Positions 1 to 7,350 are shown, counted from the first letter of the stretch. The stretch: DNA of 15,400 bases from Leptolyngbya sp. SIO4C5 (GCA_010671965.1 JAAHIC010000025.1:1-15400); one strand, 5' to 3'. Notes: generated by a model from the letters alone, not told the origin. Translations and numbers: made by a program.

Positions 1-375
1 AGATCTCGGGCAGGCCCATTTCTAGTGGCTACTACCTGTTTTTAGAAGTCCTCTCCGCAACTGAGGGTGACAGTTGTAAAAGCGGATAAATAAACTTGAC
101 GCACACAACTTGATGGTTATGCTTTTAGTCTATTGCGCCTGTTTCCCGAGTTATGGCTGCCGAGAACTGACTTAGCAGTTTCTTTAAGCTGAAGTGTTTT
201 AACTGTTTAACGGAGATTCTTCTTTGCTAAGTTTGCTAAATAGGTAGGCGCAGTTAAACAGAGTCAATGTAGGTTGCGGTTGAGGAACGAAACCCCACAC
301 TCGCATAGGTGCTAAGGATGTCAGCCGACGACCTGCACCATGTTCCAATCGCTGATTTGGCCATTTCTTCTCTGG
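1..375. other. Intergenic region at left edge, no gene recognised
   Basis: No convincing coding region; all + frames from the left edge close within about 30 codons. Visible structure on the + strand: a promoter-like pair TTGACG (96-101) and TATGCT (118-123) with a 16-nt spacer; a 9-nt tandem repeat TTTGCTAAG/TTTGCTAAA (223-240); a 9-bp inverted repeat CTGTTTAAC (203-211) with GTTAAACAG (253-261) enclosing that tandem repeat; and a possible GGTGC/GCACC stem (307-311 with 335-339). These could belong to a small RNA, but each is short and none matches an RNA family I recognise. The stretch also serves as the 3' flank of the minus-strand GTPase gene, and no clear terminator for that gene was seen. 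Confidence 0.4.
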
Positions 376-2283
376 CTAGAACTCTTGCAAATAGTCCTCA
401 AAGCGATTTTTGAGCTGAGCTACGGTGAGATCCTGTGTCCAGTATTCTACTAGGGCATGACCAAAAGCCCAGGCATTGCGATCGGGGCGGCTGGGATTAT
501 CCAATAGCAATGGCCAAAGCGCGAGCAAATCAAACTGCCGTCTGGCTTTGGAGCCTTCAGCCAGGAGGGAAAAGAGTTCATAGGCCATCTGCAGCTTGCC
601 GATAACCACAGGCAGCTCCTCCACCGGAATTTTCTGGGCTAGAACGTAAGCCAGCGTCGGCGAACCGGTCGTCAGAGTGGAGACAAACTGTAGCACCGGG
701 CTTTTGAGCAGGGCAGTGAGTCCCTGAGTGGTCGCCATTTGAAACGTGTAATGGTCGATGATTTTGGCAGCCGCCACCGTCCGGGCCTCTTGATTGCGTA
801 AAAATCGCGCTAGGCGCTGCTGCTTAGCCGGTTCTAGGTGGTCAATAAGCGCCAAAGAAAGGGCGTCTAGGTTCCAAGGCGATCGCTCGAATTGGCTATC
901 CTGCGTCACAACGGGCAAAACCTGAACACAGCGATCGCCAAGCTGCTCTAAACGGTACTGGGTGGCTGCGCGAATGGACTGCTCCTTGGGGCGATCGCCC
1001 TGCTGCCAGTCATAGGGAGGGAGCCACTCGCGCACAGGGCGTAGCCGATCTACCTGGGTGACGATGGCGATCGCTGGCATATCGGCCCCGTCTGCCTGCA
1101 GGTCTTGCAAAAAGTCCACATCCATCTGCAAAGCAGGATCCAGCGCCGGGGTGACCAGCAGGAGCAAATCGGTGGTCGTGGCATAATCTAGCACCAGCTG
1201 CCGCAAATCTGACTGCTGCACCTGCTCGTAACCGGGGGTATCCCACAGGGTCAGGGCTTCGCCAGTGGCCGCTTGCCAATGATAGCTCTGGATTTCATCG
1301 GTGCTGGGCAGCACGTCTACGGCAGCTCGCTCAGCCCGAAACAGGCTGTTGATCAGGCTACTCTTACCGGCACCTGTACGCCCTACCAGCAAAACGCTCA
1401 CGGGTTTCTGCGCTACCTGCTCTACGGGCTCAGCCTGATCTAAAATCTCCCGTAAGGTTTGGGTCTGAGCTTGGGCAATCGTGGCGGTGTCTCCAGTTGA
1501 TTCTAGGCCGGGGGCGGCCATACCGCTGTAGAGCATAATCGCCTGCTGGGCCAAGTTTTTCAGAGCGGCTTCGCGCAAAAGCTGGCTGAGATTGACCAGA
1601 AGCTGCTGGGTGGCGCGATCGCTAGAGTGGCGCGTTGCTACCTTCGCCGCCGCCACGGCTGGATTGACAATCCACTGCACCCAGTTCCATACCTGCCAGA
1701 GCTTACGGGCGGAAGGCTCCAGTTTTTGGTAGACCTCATAGGCCCGGTATGCCTGTCCCACCGTCATTTGATTCAGGACGGGCGAGAGCTTGCGCATCCA
1801 GCGATCGGTGTCGTCTACCGTACCGCGAATTAGCCCGTAAGCTTGAGGAATATAGATATTGAGCAGCGGATATCTGACTTCGGGGTGGTAGACATGGGCG
1901 ATCGCGGTGACTGTATCCTGACAGCGCTGCCAAAAGGTAGACCAGTCTTCCCAAATAGGGCGATCGCTCCGGGCCGCGTCCAAGATTTTTTGCAAGGCGG
2001 CTTCTGCTTGCTGCAGATCGTCAGGAGTGCCAGCAGCAGGTTCGAGTGCCGTCTCTAGATCTTCGCTGACCTCAGCGACGACGGCTTCTAGCTGCTGAGT
2101 GGCTGGGCGCGTCCATTTCACCAACAGCCAGCGCCAGCCTACCAAAACTAGCGTGAAGACGGCCCAAATCCAGCTCAGCCCCCAATCATGGATTTTCCAT
2201 CCGGCTGAAATAAGCAAGAAAGCGGCGATCGCGATTACGGGTAGCCCCAAGACAACCCACTGCCAGCGCTTTAGCTGCAACAT
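376..2283 (-). CDS. Membrane-anchored P-loop GTPase (Era/dynamin-like, DUF697-type C-terminus)
   Basis: About 635 residues from an ATG at 2283, chosen because GGGAG lies six bases upstream; a TTG twelve bases further upstream would put that SD inside the gene. Two transmembrane segments lie at about residues 7-27 and 34-55, followed by a long helical region. The G domain follows: P-loop GRTGAGKSS (about 298-306), G3 DTPG (about 348-351) and a G4-like TQVD (about 408-411) instead of canonical NKxD. The C-terminal 130 residues have amphipathic helices similar to DUF697 regions of other bacterial membrane GTPases. It probably acts at the inner face of the plasma or thylakoid membrane; cargo and process are unknown. 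The gene contains eight HIP1 octamers. It lies 90 bp downstream of a lipoprotein gene on the same strand. GTPase class is firm, function is not. Confidence 0.85.
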   Translation of the reverse strand: MLQLKRWQWVVLGLPVIAIAAFLLISAGWKIHDWGLSWIWAVFTLVLVGWRWLLVKWTRPATQQLEAVVAEVSEDLETALEPAAGTPDDLQQAEAALQKILDAARSDRPIWEDWSTFWQRCQDTVTAIAHVYHPEVRYPLLNIYIPQAYGLIRGTVDDTDRWMRKLSPVLNQMTVGQAYRAYEVYQKLEPSARKLWQVWNWVQWIVNPAVAAAKVATRHSSDRATQQLLVNLSQLLREAALKNLAQQAIMLYSGMAAPGLESTGDTATIAQAQTQTLREILDQAEPVEQVAQKPVSVLLVGRTGAGKSSLINSLFRAERAAVDVLPSTDEIQSYHWQAATGEALTLWDTPGYEQVQQSDLRQLVLDYATTTDLLLLVTPALDPALQMDVDFLQDLQADGADMPAIAIVTQVDRLRPVREWLPPYDWQQGDRPKEQSIRAATQYRLEQLGDRCVQVLPVVTQDSQFERSPWNLDALSLALIDHLEPAKQQRLARFLRNQEARTVAAAKIIDHYTFQMATTQGLTALLKSPVLQFVSTLTTGSPTLAYVLAQKIPVEELPVVIGKLQMAYELFSLLAEGSKARRQFDLLALWPLLLDNPSRPDRNAWAFGHALVEYWTQDLTVAQLKNRFEDYLQEF

Positions 2284-2312
2284 GATGACTCCCAAAGTCT
2301 ATTTCTGCTCTC

Positions 2313-2326
2313 AGTCTAAGCAGACT
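2313..2326 (-). repeat. Short hairpin between lipoprotein and GTPase genes
   Basis: AGTCT and AGACT form a perfect five-bp stem with a four-base loop (AAGC on the + strand). It is nearly flanked by two direct copies of CTCTCAG (2308-2314 and 2325-2331). It sits 30 to 43 bases upstream of the GTPase ATG, in the 90-bp gap after the lipoprotein stop. No T-run follows on the minus strand, so a leader structure or processing site is more likely than a terminator. The stem is short enough to be chance. Confidence 0.3.
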
Positions 2327-2373
2327 CTCAGCCCCTAGAGCAGGCTAAATCTAAACGGAATGATCGGATAAGC

Positions 2374-2931
2374 CTAATCGACAACGACTTCTGGCGACTG
2401 ATCAATTTGCTGGGCCACAATTACAGGCGCTGCCGCATATTCGGCTTCGAGCGCTGTGACTAACTCAGGCGCTAGCGTCCATTCATACTGGGGTTCTAGC
2501 TCAGCGACGATAAATTCCTGTAGCTCGCCCGTAATCTTGATGTATTCGCCCGGCGCGAACTGCGGTAATTGACCAGTGGGCTCAACTACCAGCAATCCCT
2601 GTTCTCTAGCGTAGTATTTCTCATTGCGCAGGATAAAAGCGCCTGCCCCGAGGACTTCAGACACCTCGCCCCAGGCCACCACCGCCTGCCCGGCTGGCTC
2701 GTCTATGTCAGCAGGGACAACCTCTGGGGGTTCAAGCTCAACCGTGGCTGAGTCCTCAGCCGGATCAGCAGCCGGTTCGGCTGCAACCTCTGACTCGGCG
2801 GTGTCTACAACTTCGGCTTCATTGACGCAGGCGGGCAGCAGCAGAGCGATCGCACTCAGCAGCAAAACGCCTAATAGCCGCTGTAGAATTTTTGACAAAG
2901 AAGTCTGTCTGCTAGGTGTTTGATAAGGCAC
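2374..2931 (-). CDS. Predicted lipoprotein with OB-fold-like C-terminal domain
   Basis: About 185 residues from a GTG at 2931, preferred because GGGAG lies eight bases upstream; a TTG at 2961 would add ten residues that weaken the signal peptide. The N-terminus has basic residues, a hydrophobic stretch (about 19-32) and a lipobox LPAC with the lipidated Cys at about 35. A low-complexity Ala/Glu/Asp/Pro linker runs to about residue 75. The last 110 residues carry alternating beta-type segments (GEVSEVLG, FILRNEKYY, LLVVEP, EYIKITGEL) that look like a small OB-fold, as seen in uncharacterised cyanobacterial secreted proteins. It is probably anchored at the periplasmic face of a membrane. The ligand is unknown. 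It sits between the SulP gene terminator and the GTPase gene and may share a transcript with the GTPase. Confidence 0.75.
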   Translation of the reverse strand: MPYQTPSRQTSLSKILQRLLGVLLLSAIALLLPACVNEAEVVDTAESEVAAEPAADPAEDSATVELEPPEVVPADIDEPAGQAVVAWGEVSEVLGAGAFILRNEKYYAREQGLLVVEPTGQLPQFAPGEYIKITGELQEFIVAELEPQYEWTLAPELVTALEAEYAAAPVIVAQQIDQSPEVVVD

Positions 2932-2962
2932 GATGTGTTCTCCCAGACTCAGATACAACAAA

Positions 2963-2984
2963 GCTGCGCGTACAGTAGCGCAGC
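2963..2984 (-). terminator. Rho-independent terminator candidate for the SulP gene
   Basis: A perfect 7-bp GC-rich stem GCTGCGC/GCGCAGC encloses an 8-base loop. On the minus strand it is followed by the T-rich stretch TTTGTTGT. It lies about 85 bases past the SulP stop and just upstream of the lipoprotein start, so it would separate the two transcription units. Confidence 0.6.
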
Positions 2985-3033
2985 CCGTTGCTCAAGATCT
3001 TCTGCAGTAAGAAAGAAAAAATGGAGCAGTGTT

Positions 3034-3055
3034 TTCTGAGCAGCGCTGCTCAGAA
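3034..3055. repeat. 22-nt perfect palindrome downstream of the SulP gene
   Basis: The half-site TTCTGAGCAGC is followed directly by its exact reverse complement, with no spacer. It starts about a dozen bases past the SulP stop codon on the minus strand. In RNA it could form a stable hairpin with a few central bases unpaired; a T-run (ATTTTTTC) follows on the minus strand, but 13 bases later, so classic termination is uncertain. It may instead be an mRNA 3'-end stabiliser. Confidence 0.5.
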
Positions 3056-3067
3056 CGCCATCTCGAA

Positions 3068-4549
3068 TTAATGCAAAGGAGCCTCGTCTAAAGCATCTGG
3101 CCTTTGGTGAATAGCTAGACGATCCAGCAGGGTAGCACTGGCTTCATTCAAACCAATTAGCTCTACCTGAACTCCGCGCCGCCGAAATCGCAGCACCATC
3201 TTGTCAACCGCATCAACCGCAGACTGATCCCATAGATGCGCGTGAGTCAAATCGACCACGATGTACTCCAGCTTTTCGCGGAAGTCAAAAGCATTAAGAA
3301 AAGTCTCAACCGAAACAAAGAAGACTTGACCACTGACGCTATAAACCCGTTTGGTGCCATCTGGGCTGAGCTGCGAACTAACAGAAATCAGTTCGGCAAT
3401 CTTACGGCTGAAGAAAATAGCGCTGAGCGCGACGCCAATAACGACGCCAATTGCCAGGTTGTGGGTCAGCACCGTCACCAAAACTGTTGTCAAGGTCACG
3501 GCTGTTTCGCTTTTAGGAATGTTGCGAACGTTCGTTAGCGAAACCCAGCTAAAGGTGCTGATGGAAACCATGAACATCACGGCTACTAAAGCCGCCATTG
3601 GAATCAGCGCCACCCAGTCACTCAGCAGCAAAATGCAGGCCAGCAGGAATATGCCAGCGCTCAAAGTCGATAGCCGGGTCCGCCCGCCAGAGCGGATATT
3701 GATGATGGACTGACCGATCATGGCGCAGCCTGCCATACCGCCAAAGCAGCCAGTGACAATGTTGGCGATACCCTGTCCCATAGCCTCCTGATTTTTGTCG
3801 CTGGAGGTGTCGGTGAGATCGTCAATGACGTTGGCTGTGAGAAAGGACTCTAGCAGACCGACCAGCGAAAGGGCGAGTGCATAGGGCAGGATAATGCCTA
3901 TCGTCTCTAGATTGAAGGGAACGGCTGGGAACAACAGCGTGGGGAGAGTTGATGGCAAAGTTCCCATATCGCCTACGGTGGGAACTTCGAGGCCAAAGCC
4001 AATGGAGGCCGCGGTGAGGACGACAATTGCAACCAGCGGTGACGGCACTGCTTTGGTAATCCGCGGCAGACCGTAAATAATGCCAAGGCCAGCCGCGACA
4101 ATGCCATAAACAGCCCAATTACCTCCTGCCAGTTGAGGAAGCTGGGCGTTAAAGATGAGAATAGCTAAGGCATTGACAAAGCCAACCATAACGGCCCGTG
4201 GGACGAAGCGCATCTGGTTGCCCAGCTTCACCCAGCCCCAGATAATTTGCAGCAGCCCCGTCAGAATCGTGGTGGCAAGCAAATAGTCCAGACCGTAGTC
4301 TCTGACGAGAGTGGTCATCAGCAGGGCCATTGCTCCCGTTGCCGCCGAAATCATGCCTGGGCGACCGCCTGTAAAGGCCGTCACAATAGCGATACAGAAG
4401 GAAGCGTAGAGTCCTACTTTGGGGTCAACTCCGGCAATAATTGAAAAAGCGATCGCTTCAGGAATTAGGGCCAGCGCTACGACAGCACCTGCTAGCAAGT
4501 CGTTTCGAACATTCGAAAACCAGGCTTGCCGGGTGAAAATTTTCTTCAT
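3068..4549 (-). CDS. SulP-family inorganic anion transporter with STAS domain
   Basis: 493 residues from an ATG at 4549. Upstream in-frame codons extend the frame but add a non-membrane, basic N-terminus; MKKIFTRQ fits the family better. The protein is an inner-membrane anion transporter of the SulP/SLC26 class with 10 or more hydrophobic segments from about residue 16 to 385. It shows the family signature regions [16 protein letters not shown] (about 30-45), TGAMALL and the conserved [16 protein letters not shown] domain follows (about 405-485). The sequence resembles the 490-residue YbaR/YvdB-type SulP proteins more than BicA, so sulfate, bicarbonate or another anion are all possible substrates. 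It is transcribed alone, with its own promoter candidate and terminator. Confidence 0.9.
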   Translation of the reverse strand: MKKIFTRQAWFSNVRNDLLAGAVVALALIPEAIAFSIIAGVDPKVGLYASFCIAIVTAFTGGRPGMISAATGAMALLMTTLVRDYGLDYLLATTILTGLLQIIWGWVKLGNQMRFVPRAVMVGFVNALAILIFNAQLPQLAGGNWAVYGIVAAGLGIIYGLPRITKAVPSPLVAIVVLTAASIGFGLEVPTVGDMGTLPSTLPTLLFPAVPFNLETIGIILPYALALSLVGLLESFLTANVIDDLTDTSSDKNQEAMGQGIANIVTGCFGGMAGCAMIGQSIINIRSGGRTRLSTLSAGIFLLACILLLSDWVALIPMAALVAVMFMVSISTFSWVSLTNVRNIPKSETAVTLTTVLVTVLTHNLAIGVVIGVALSAIFFSRKIAELISVSSQLSPDGTKRVYSVSGQVFFVSVETFLNAFDFREKLEYIVVDLTHAHLWDQSAVDAVDKMVLRFRRRGVQVELIGLNEASATLLDRLAIHQRPDALDEAPLH

Positions 4550-4720
4550 TCTTTCTACTCTCTTACACAGAACACAGCCAGAATACAGACTGACCAACCT
4601 GGAGTTTCTCGCTCTCAAATACAGTTCACGAGTCGTCTCACGCGCCGAGTGGACCCGACCACAAATGCCTAAATCTCCAAAAAGATCTCAGATGCAGTGC
4701 TGTATTACACCTTTAACGGG

Positions 4721-4759
4721 TTAACAATAGCCAAAATAAGCATAAATAACTATTGCTAA
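4721..4759. promoter_or_regulatory. Inverted repeat overlapping the SulP promoter (operator candidate)
   Basis: TTAACAATAG (4721-4730) and CTATTGCTAA (4750-4759) form an inverted repeat with nine of ten positions paired and a 19-bp centre. It overlaps the spacer and probable start site of the candidate SulP promoter, which suits a repressor or LysR-type site. A second small dyad, TTAAC-GG-GTTAA (4713-4724), overlaps its left arm. The regulator is unknown. Confidence 0.4.
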
Positions 4760-4768
4760 GATTTGCAA
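4739..4768 (-). promoter_or_regulatory. Sigma70-like promoter candidate for the SulP gene
   Basis: On the minus strand TTGCAA (4763-4768) and TATGCT (4739-4744) are separated by 18 bases. Transcription would start near 4732, giving a leader of about 180 bases before the ATG at 4549. Confidence 0.4.
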
Positions 4769-4949
4769 ATTGTATCCTATGCCAAGAGCTTCATCAATGC
4801 TTAGGTTAAAAAGATCCGTTTCAGGGGCGCTCAGCTCGAGCCAAATCGTCTGAGCAGGCTTCGATCTAGGCAGCGAAACCTTGGGCTTCACGGCAGAGAA
4901 TTGCTCTCAGTTATTAATTGTCTACCGCCATCGTTAGCGCTATCGCCAT
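4769..4949. other. Intergenic stretch, little structure seen
   Basis: Together with 4550-4768 and the terminator at 4950-4992, this forms a gap of almost 480 bases without a gene between the SulP start and the peroxiredoxin stop. Apart from a GCTCAG/CTGAGC dyad (4829-4834 with 4850-4855) I see no coding frame, tRNA or RNA motif here. Confidence 0.4.
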
Positions 4950-4992
4950 AGAAAGAAAAAGAGGCGCACGCGACATTGAAGCCGCGCACGCC
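4950..4992 (-). terminator. Rho-independent terminator of the peroxiredoxin gene
   Basis: On the minus strand GGCGTGCGCG and CGCGTGCGCC pair over ten positions (eight Watson-Crick pairs, two G-U) around a 10-base loop. A T-rich tail, TCTTTTTCTTTC, follows directly. It starts 40 bases past the peroxiredoxin stop codon. This is one of the clearest terminators in the window. Confidence 0.8.
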
Positions 4993-5031
4993 AGAGAGCC
5001 TTATTATCCAACTGATATCAGGCTGAGCGCA

Positions 5032-5589
5032 TTAAGCAACGCCAGCGGGCTGGGAAACTTCAGCGCCCTTCAAATAGGCCAGCATGGTGTCAGCGTCAGA
5101 AACCTCAAACGGATCGGTGGGGCAGTTGTCACCAAAATCAGGCTCAATAAAGACCTTCTCAATTTCGCCGTCATTGACCACCATTGAGTAGCGCCAAGAG
5201 CGCATCCCAAAGCCCAGATTGGATTTGTCTACCAGCATTCCCATCTTGCGGGTAAACTCGCCGTTGCCATCAGGCAGCAGAAAGACATTCTGAGCACCCT
5301 GCTGCTTGCCCCACTGGAACATGACAAAGGCGTCATTCACTGAAATGCAGACTACCTCATCTACGCCCTGAGCTTTAATCTCGTCGTAAAGCTCCTCATA
5401 GCGGGGCAGGTGAGTGGAGGAACAGGTGGGGGTGAAAGCACCCGGCAGAGAGAAGAGAACTACACGCTTGCCGCCAAAAATATCTTGGGTGCTGCGATCC
5501 TGCCAGCGGAAGGGGTTAGGGCCTTCTACGGACTCATCTCGGACACGGGTTTTAAATACAACGTCTGGAACGCGCTTAACAACTGTCAT
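5032..5589 (-). CDS. Type II peroxiredoxin (atypical 2-Cys, PrxII/Prx5 family)
   Basis: 185 residues from an ATG at 5589, chosen because GAGG sits six bases upstream; an upstream start four codons earlier lacks this. The enzyme reduces hydrogen peroxide and alkyl hydroperoxides with glutathione, glutaredoxin or thioredoxin as electron donor, in the cytosol. The active-site motif PGAFTPTCS puts the peroxidatic Cys at residue 56. A second Cys at 81, in [10 protein letters not shown], has the 25-residue spacing of the type II family. Arg130 in GMRSWRYS fits the conserved catalytic Arg. A third Cys (156) is near the C-terminus. The gene is divergent from the PerR-type regulator, an arrangement I recall for Synechocystis sll1621/slr1738, and a PerR box lies in its upstream region, so peroxide-induced derepression is likely. 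Confidence 0.95.
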   Translation of the reverse strand: MTVVKRVPDVVFKTRVRDESVEGPNPFRWQDRSTQDIFGGKRVVLFSLPGAFTPTCSSTHLPRYEELYDEIKAQGVDEVVCISVNDAFVMFQWGKQQGAQNVFLLPDGNGEFTRKMGMLVDKSNLGFGMRSWRYSMVVNDGEIEKVFIEPDFGDNCPTDPFEVSDADTMLAYLKGAEVSQPAGVA

Positions 5590-5619
5590 GCAATACCTCA
5601 CTAACTGTAAAAACTAATT

Positions 5620-5633
5620 CAGCCTACAGGCTG
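5620..5633 (-). repeat. Leader hairpin of the peroxiredoxin mRNA
   Basis: CAGCCT and AGGCTG form a perfect 6-bp stem with a 2-base centre, 31 to 44 bases upstream of the peroxiredoxin ATG. A second dyad ATTCAG/CTGAAT (5639-5658) lies just upstream. Both would fall in the mRNA leader if transcription starts near the PerR box. A role is not evident. Confidence 0.35.
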
Positions 5634-5667
5634 TGCAGATTCAGCCGCTTAACTGAATGCCTGTAAA

Positions 5668-5682
5668 TTAGAATAATTCTAT
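5668..5682. promoter_or_regulatory. PerR box (7-1-7 Fur-family operator)
   Basis: TTAGAATAATTCTAT matches the Bacillus PerR box TTATAATNATTATAA at 11 of 14 defined positions, and its inner TAGAAT-A-ATTCTA core is an exact dyad. It lies about 80 bases upstream of the peroxiredoxin start, and its TATTCT (minus strand) could be that gene's -10, with TTACAC 18 bases further upstream. It is also about 150 bases upstream of the perR start, so one site could serve both genes. That PerR binds here is inferred from position and consensus. Confidence 0.7.
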
Positions 5683-5817
5683 TTTTAGAAAAAGTGTAAA
5701 ACTATAAGTCCTCAAAAAGAATATATTTTTTTATATAAGAGTTGCTTTTAGCTGCCCTGTACGCTACGTCTTCTGCGTTACGATCGCAGAGCGGAACTTA
5801 ACGGCTAAGGTAAAGCT

Positions 5818-5829
5818 GGTATTTATACC
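5818..5829. repeat. Palindrome abutting the perR start codon
   Basis: GGTAT-TT-ATACC is a perfect dyad ending on the base before the ATG. It replaces the region where an SD would be expected; the nearest AAGG is about 19 bases upstream. It could be a second operator or a hairpin controlling translation, or chance. Confidence 0.35.
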
Positions 5830-6252
5830 ATGAGTCAGCGTTTAGCAGACCCTATCACTCAAACACTTAAATCTAAAGGATTGCGCATCACCCCTCAGCG
5901 ATACTCAATCTATGCCAACCTATTGGATCGCACCGATCACCCGACCGCCGAGCAGCTTTTAGTTGATCTCAACCGAGACTTGCCCATTTCTTCCCAGGCA
6001 ACGATTTACAACTCACTGCAGGCGCTTTGCGAAGCGGGACTGGTGCGCGAAGTGCTGCTAGAGCACGGCGTTTCTCGCTATGACGCCAATACGGAAGCCC
6101 ACCATCATTCCGTCTGTCGCCAGTGCGGGGCTATTCAAGACATTGAGTGGAATGCTTTTCCAGATTTAAACCTCAGCCAGGTAGATTCAGCATTTCAGGC
6201 CGAAGCCTACGAGATTACTGTGCATGGCCTCTGCGATCGCTGCAGTCACTAG
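5830..6252 (+). CDS. perR: PerR-type peroxide-sensing Fur-family repressor
   Basis: 140 residues, the usual Fur/PerR length. The N-terminal winged helix contains GLRITPQR (17-24) and the recognition region SQATIYNSLQAL (55-66). The regulatory metal site is intact with residue numbers matching Bacillus subtilis PerR: His37, Asp85, His91, His93 and Asp104. Asp at 104, where Fur proteins carry Glu, is the PerR hallmark tied to peroxide sensitivity. Two CxxC pairs, Cys96/Cys99 and Cys135/Cys138, form the structural zinc site. Family knowledge: with Fe(II) it represses antioxidant genes, and His oxidation by peroxide releases DNA. It is divergent from the peroxiredoxin with a PerR box between. The SD is poor and a palindrome touches the ATG. 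HIP1 octamers lie on both sides of the stop codon. Confidence 0.9.
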   Translation: MSQRLADPITQTLKSKGLRITPQRYSIYANLLDRTDHPTAEQLLVDLNRDLPISSQATIYNSLQALCEAGLVREVLLEHGVSRYDANTEAHHHSVCRQCGAIQDIEWNAFPDLNLSQVDSAFQAEAYEITVHGLCDRCSH

Positions 6253-6306
6253 CGATCGCTGTTGGCTGACGAGTAGACGTGCTTAACTCGGTTATGCAGA
6301 CTTTTA

Positions 6307-7266
6307 TTGGCCAATGTAGTGCTCGGTTTTTTGCTTGTTCTGCTAGCCGCTAGCTTTTTTTGCTTTCAGAATGTAATCGTCAGAATTCTATTTAATCAGC
6401 AGAACCTTTTTGGCCTTGTTGCCGTAGGCGGTTTTGTTGAGCCGACGCTGCAAAATTCATTTTTGCTGCTGTTTATGCGCACGGTCGTAGTGGTACCGCT
6501 GCTAGCCACTTTGATGCCAAAGCTGTATGCATCCGCTTGGCCAGAGATTCGGCAGCTAGCAACGCCCCAACAGCGAGGTTTGCTAGGACAGGCGGTGGCG
6601 GGCGGCGTTTTTATGTTTCTGTATTTGGCCCTGCTCTATGTCGCGATTGGCCTTATCCCGACTGGCATAGCCCTAACTTTGTTTTTTACCTATCCCGCCT
6701 TTACAGCTCTACTGGACTGGCGGTTATTTGGTGCCCGCCCTTCTCGGTTCCGCTGGCTGATCATGGCACTGATTTTAGGGGGCAGCTTTTTAACCTTACC
6801 GATTACAGGAACAACGCTTAACCAAACTAGCTGGTTAGGCGCTACTTTGGGCATCGCCTCAGGTTTGGCCTATGCCCTATACGGAGTCACGGCCCAAAAA
6901 AGCTTTGAAACTGTGCATCCCGTCCCCTTTACCTGGCTGAGTTTCTCAATTACGCTGGGGCTTTCGTGGCTGAGCCTGCTGTTTTGGCGGGAACAGTTCA
7001 CGTCTTTGGCTTGGACGGGACTGTGGATAGGCGGCGTGCTTTCAGCAATTTTTACGCTGACGGGCCACTTATTGAATAACTTTGGCATTCGTCTAATCGG
7101 GGCGACTCGGGCCTCAATGGTAGGGGCCAGCAATCCGGCGCTGACGGTCCTATTGGCCTGGCTAGCGATTCAGGAAAGCCTCAGCGGATTGCAGCTAATA
7201 GGCGTTGGCGTTGTGACCTTGAGCGTGGCTCTCCTGAGCCAGGAAAAAGCCGCTCCTGCAGATTAG
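6307..7266 (+). CDS. EamA/DMT-family transporter
   Basis: About 319 residues, read from a TTG at 6307. This is the only plausible start: the frame is closed by a stop at 6274-6276, and the first in-frame ATG (about residue 57) would delete the first membrane helix. There is no clear SD. About ten hydrophobic segments in two EamA repeats are visible (about 5-150 and 170-312), with typical features such as ALTLFFTYPAFTALLDW at the end of the first repeat and RASMVGASNPALTVLLAW in the second. It is a plasma-membrane exporter or importer of small metabolites; the substrate is unknown. It follows perR by 54 bases on the same strand, so read-through is possible, but nothing else links it to peroxide stress. 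Confidence 0.85.
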   Translation: MANVVLGFLLVLLAASFFCFQNVIVRILFNQQNLFGLVAVGGFVEPTLQNSFLLLFMRTVVVVPLLATLMPKLYASAWPEIRQLATPQQRGLLGQAVAGGVFMFLYLALLYVAIGLIPTGIALTLFFTYPAFTALLDWRLFGARPSRFRWLIMALILGGSFLTLPITGTTLNQTSWLGATLGIASGLAYALYGVTAQKSFETVHPVPFTWLSFSITLGLSWLSLLFWREQFTSLAWTGLWIGGVLSAIFTLTGHLLNNFGIRLIGATRASMVGASNPALTVLLAWLAIQESLSGLQLIGVGVVTLSVALLSQEKAAPAD

Positions 7267-7269
7267 CCG

Positions 7270-7299
7270 TTCAGCAAGCTGAAAAAGTTGTAAACTTTT
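7270..7299 (+). terminator. Tandem dyads after the EamA gene, weak terminator candidate
   Basis: TTCAGC-AA-GCTGAA (7270-7283) is followed at once by AAAAGTT-GTA-AACTTTT (7283-7299). The second hairpin ends in TTTT and could act as a weak terminator for the EamA transcript. The same AT-rich DNA may hold the promoter for the next gene at 7351. Confidence 0.35.
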
Positions 7300-7350
7300 A
7301 TAAATGATTTTCATCTTTGAAAGCCTCCTGACGCTTTTAGACTCACCACT

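Noticed and set aside
290..345. Cobalamin-riboswitch-like end (GTCAGCCGACGACCTGC)
   Set aside because: It resembles the 3' core of B12 riboswitches, but the GGGAA, GCCACTG and other upstream elements are missing and no gene follows on that strand.
841..2240. Repeated GCGATCGC octamers as a possible repeat element
   Set aside because: These are HIP1 sites, known to be widespread in cyanobacterial genomes. They support the taxonomic call but are not a local feature.
3351..3713. 120-codon + strand frame inside the SulP gene
   Set aside because: It is antisense to a well-supported membrane transporter gene, and its sequence is that gene's reverse shadow.
3068..4549. BicA bicarbonate transporter
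   Set aside because: The gene is a SulP protein, but its N-terminal and core signatures are closer to the 490-residue YbaR/YvdB type than to the longer BicA as I remember it. The substrate is left open.
4918..5187. 89-codon + strand frame at the peroxiredoxin 3' end
   Set aside because: It crosses the peroxiredoxin terminator and reads antisense to its C-terminus.
5720..5738. AT-rich near-palindrome as a second PerR box
   Set aside because: It is a run of A and T with many chance pairings and no 7-1-7 fit.
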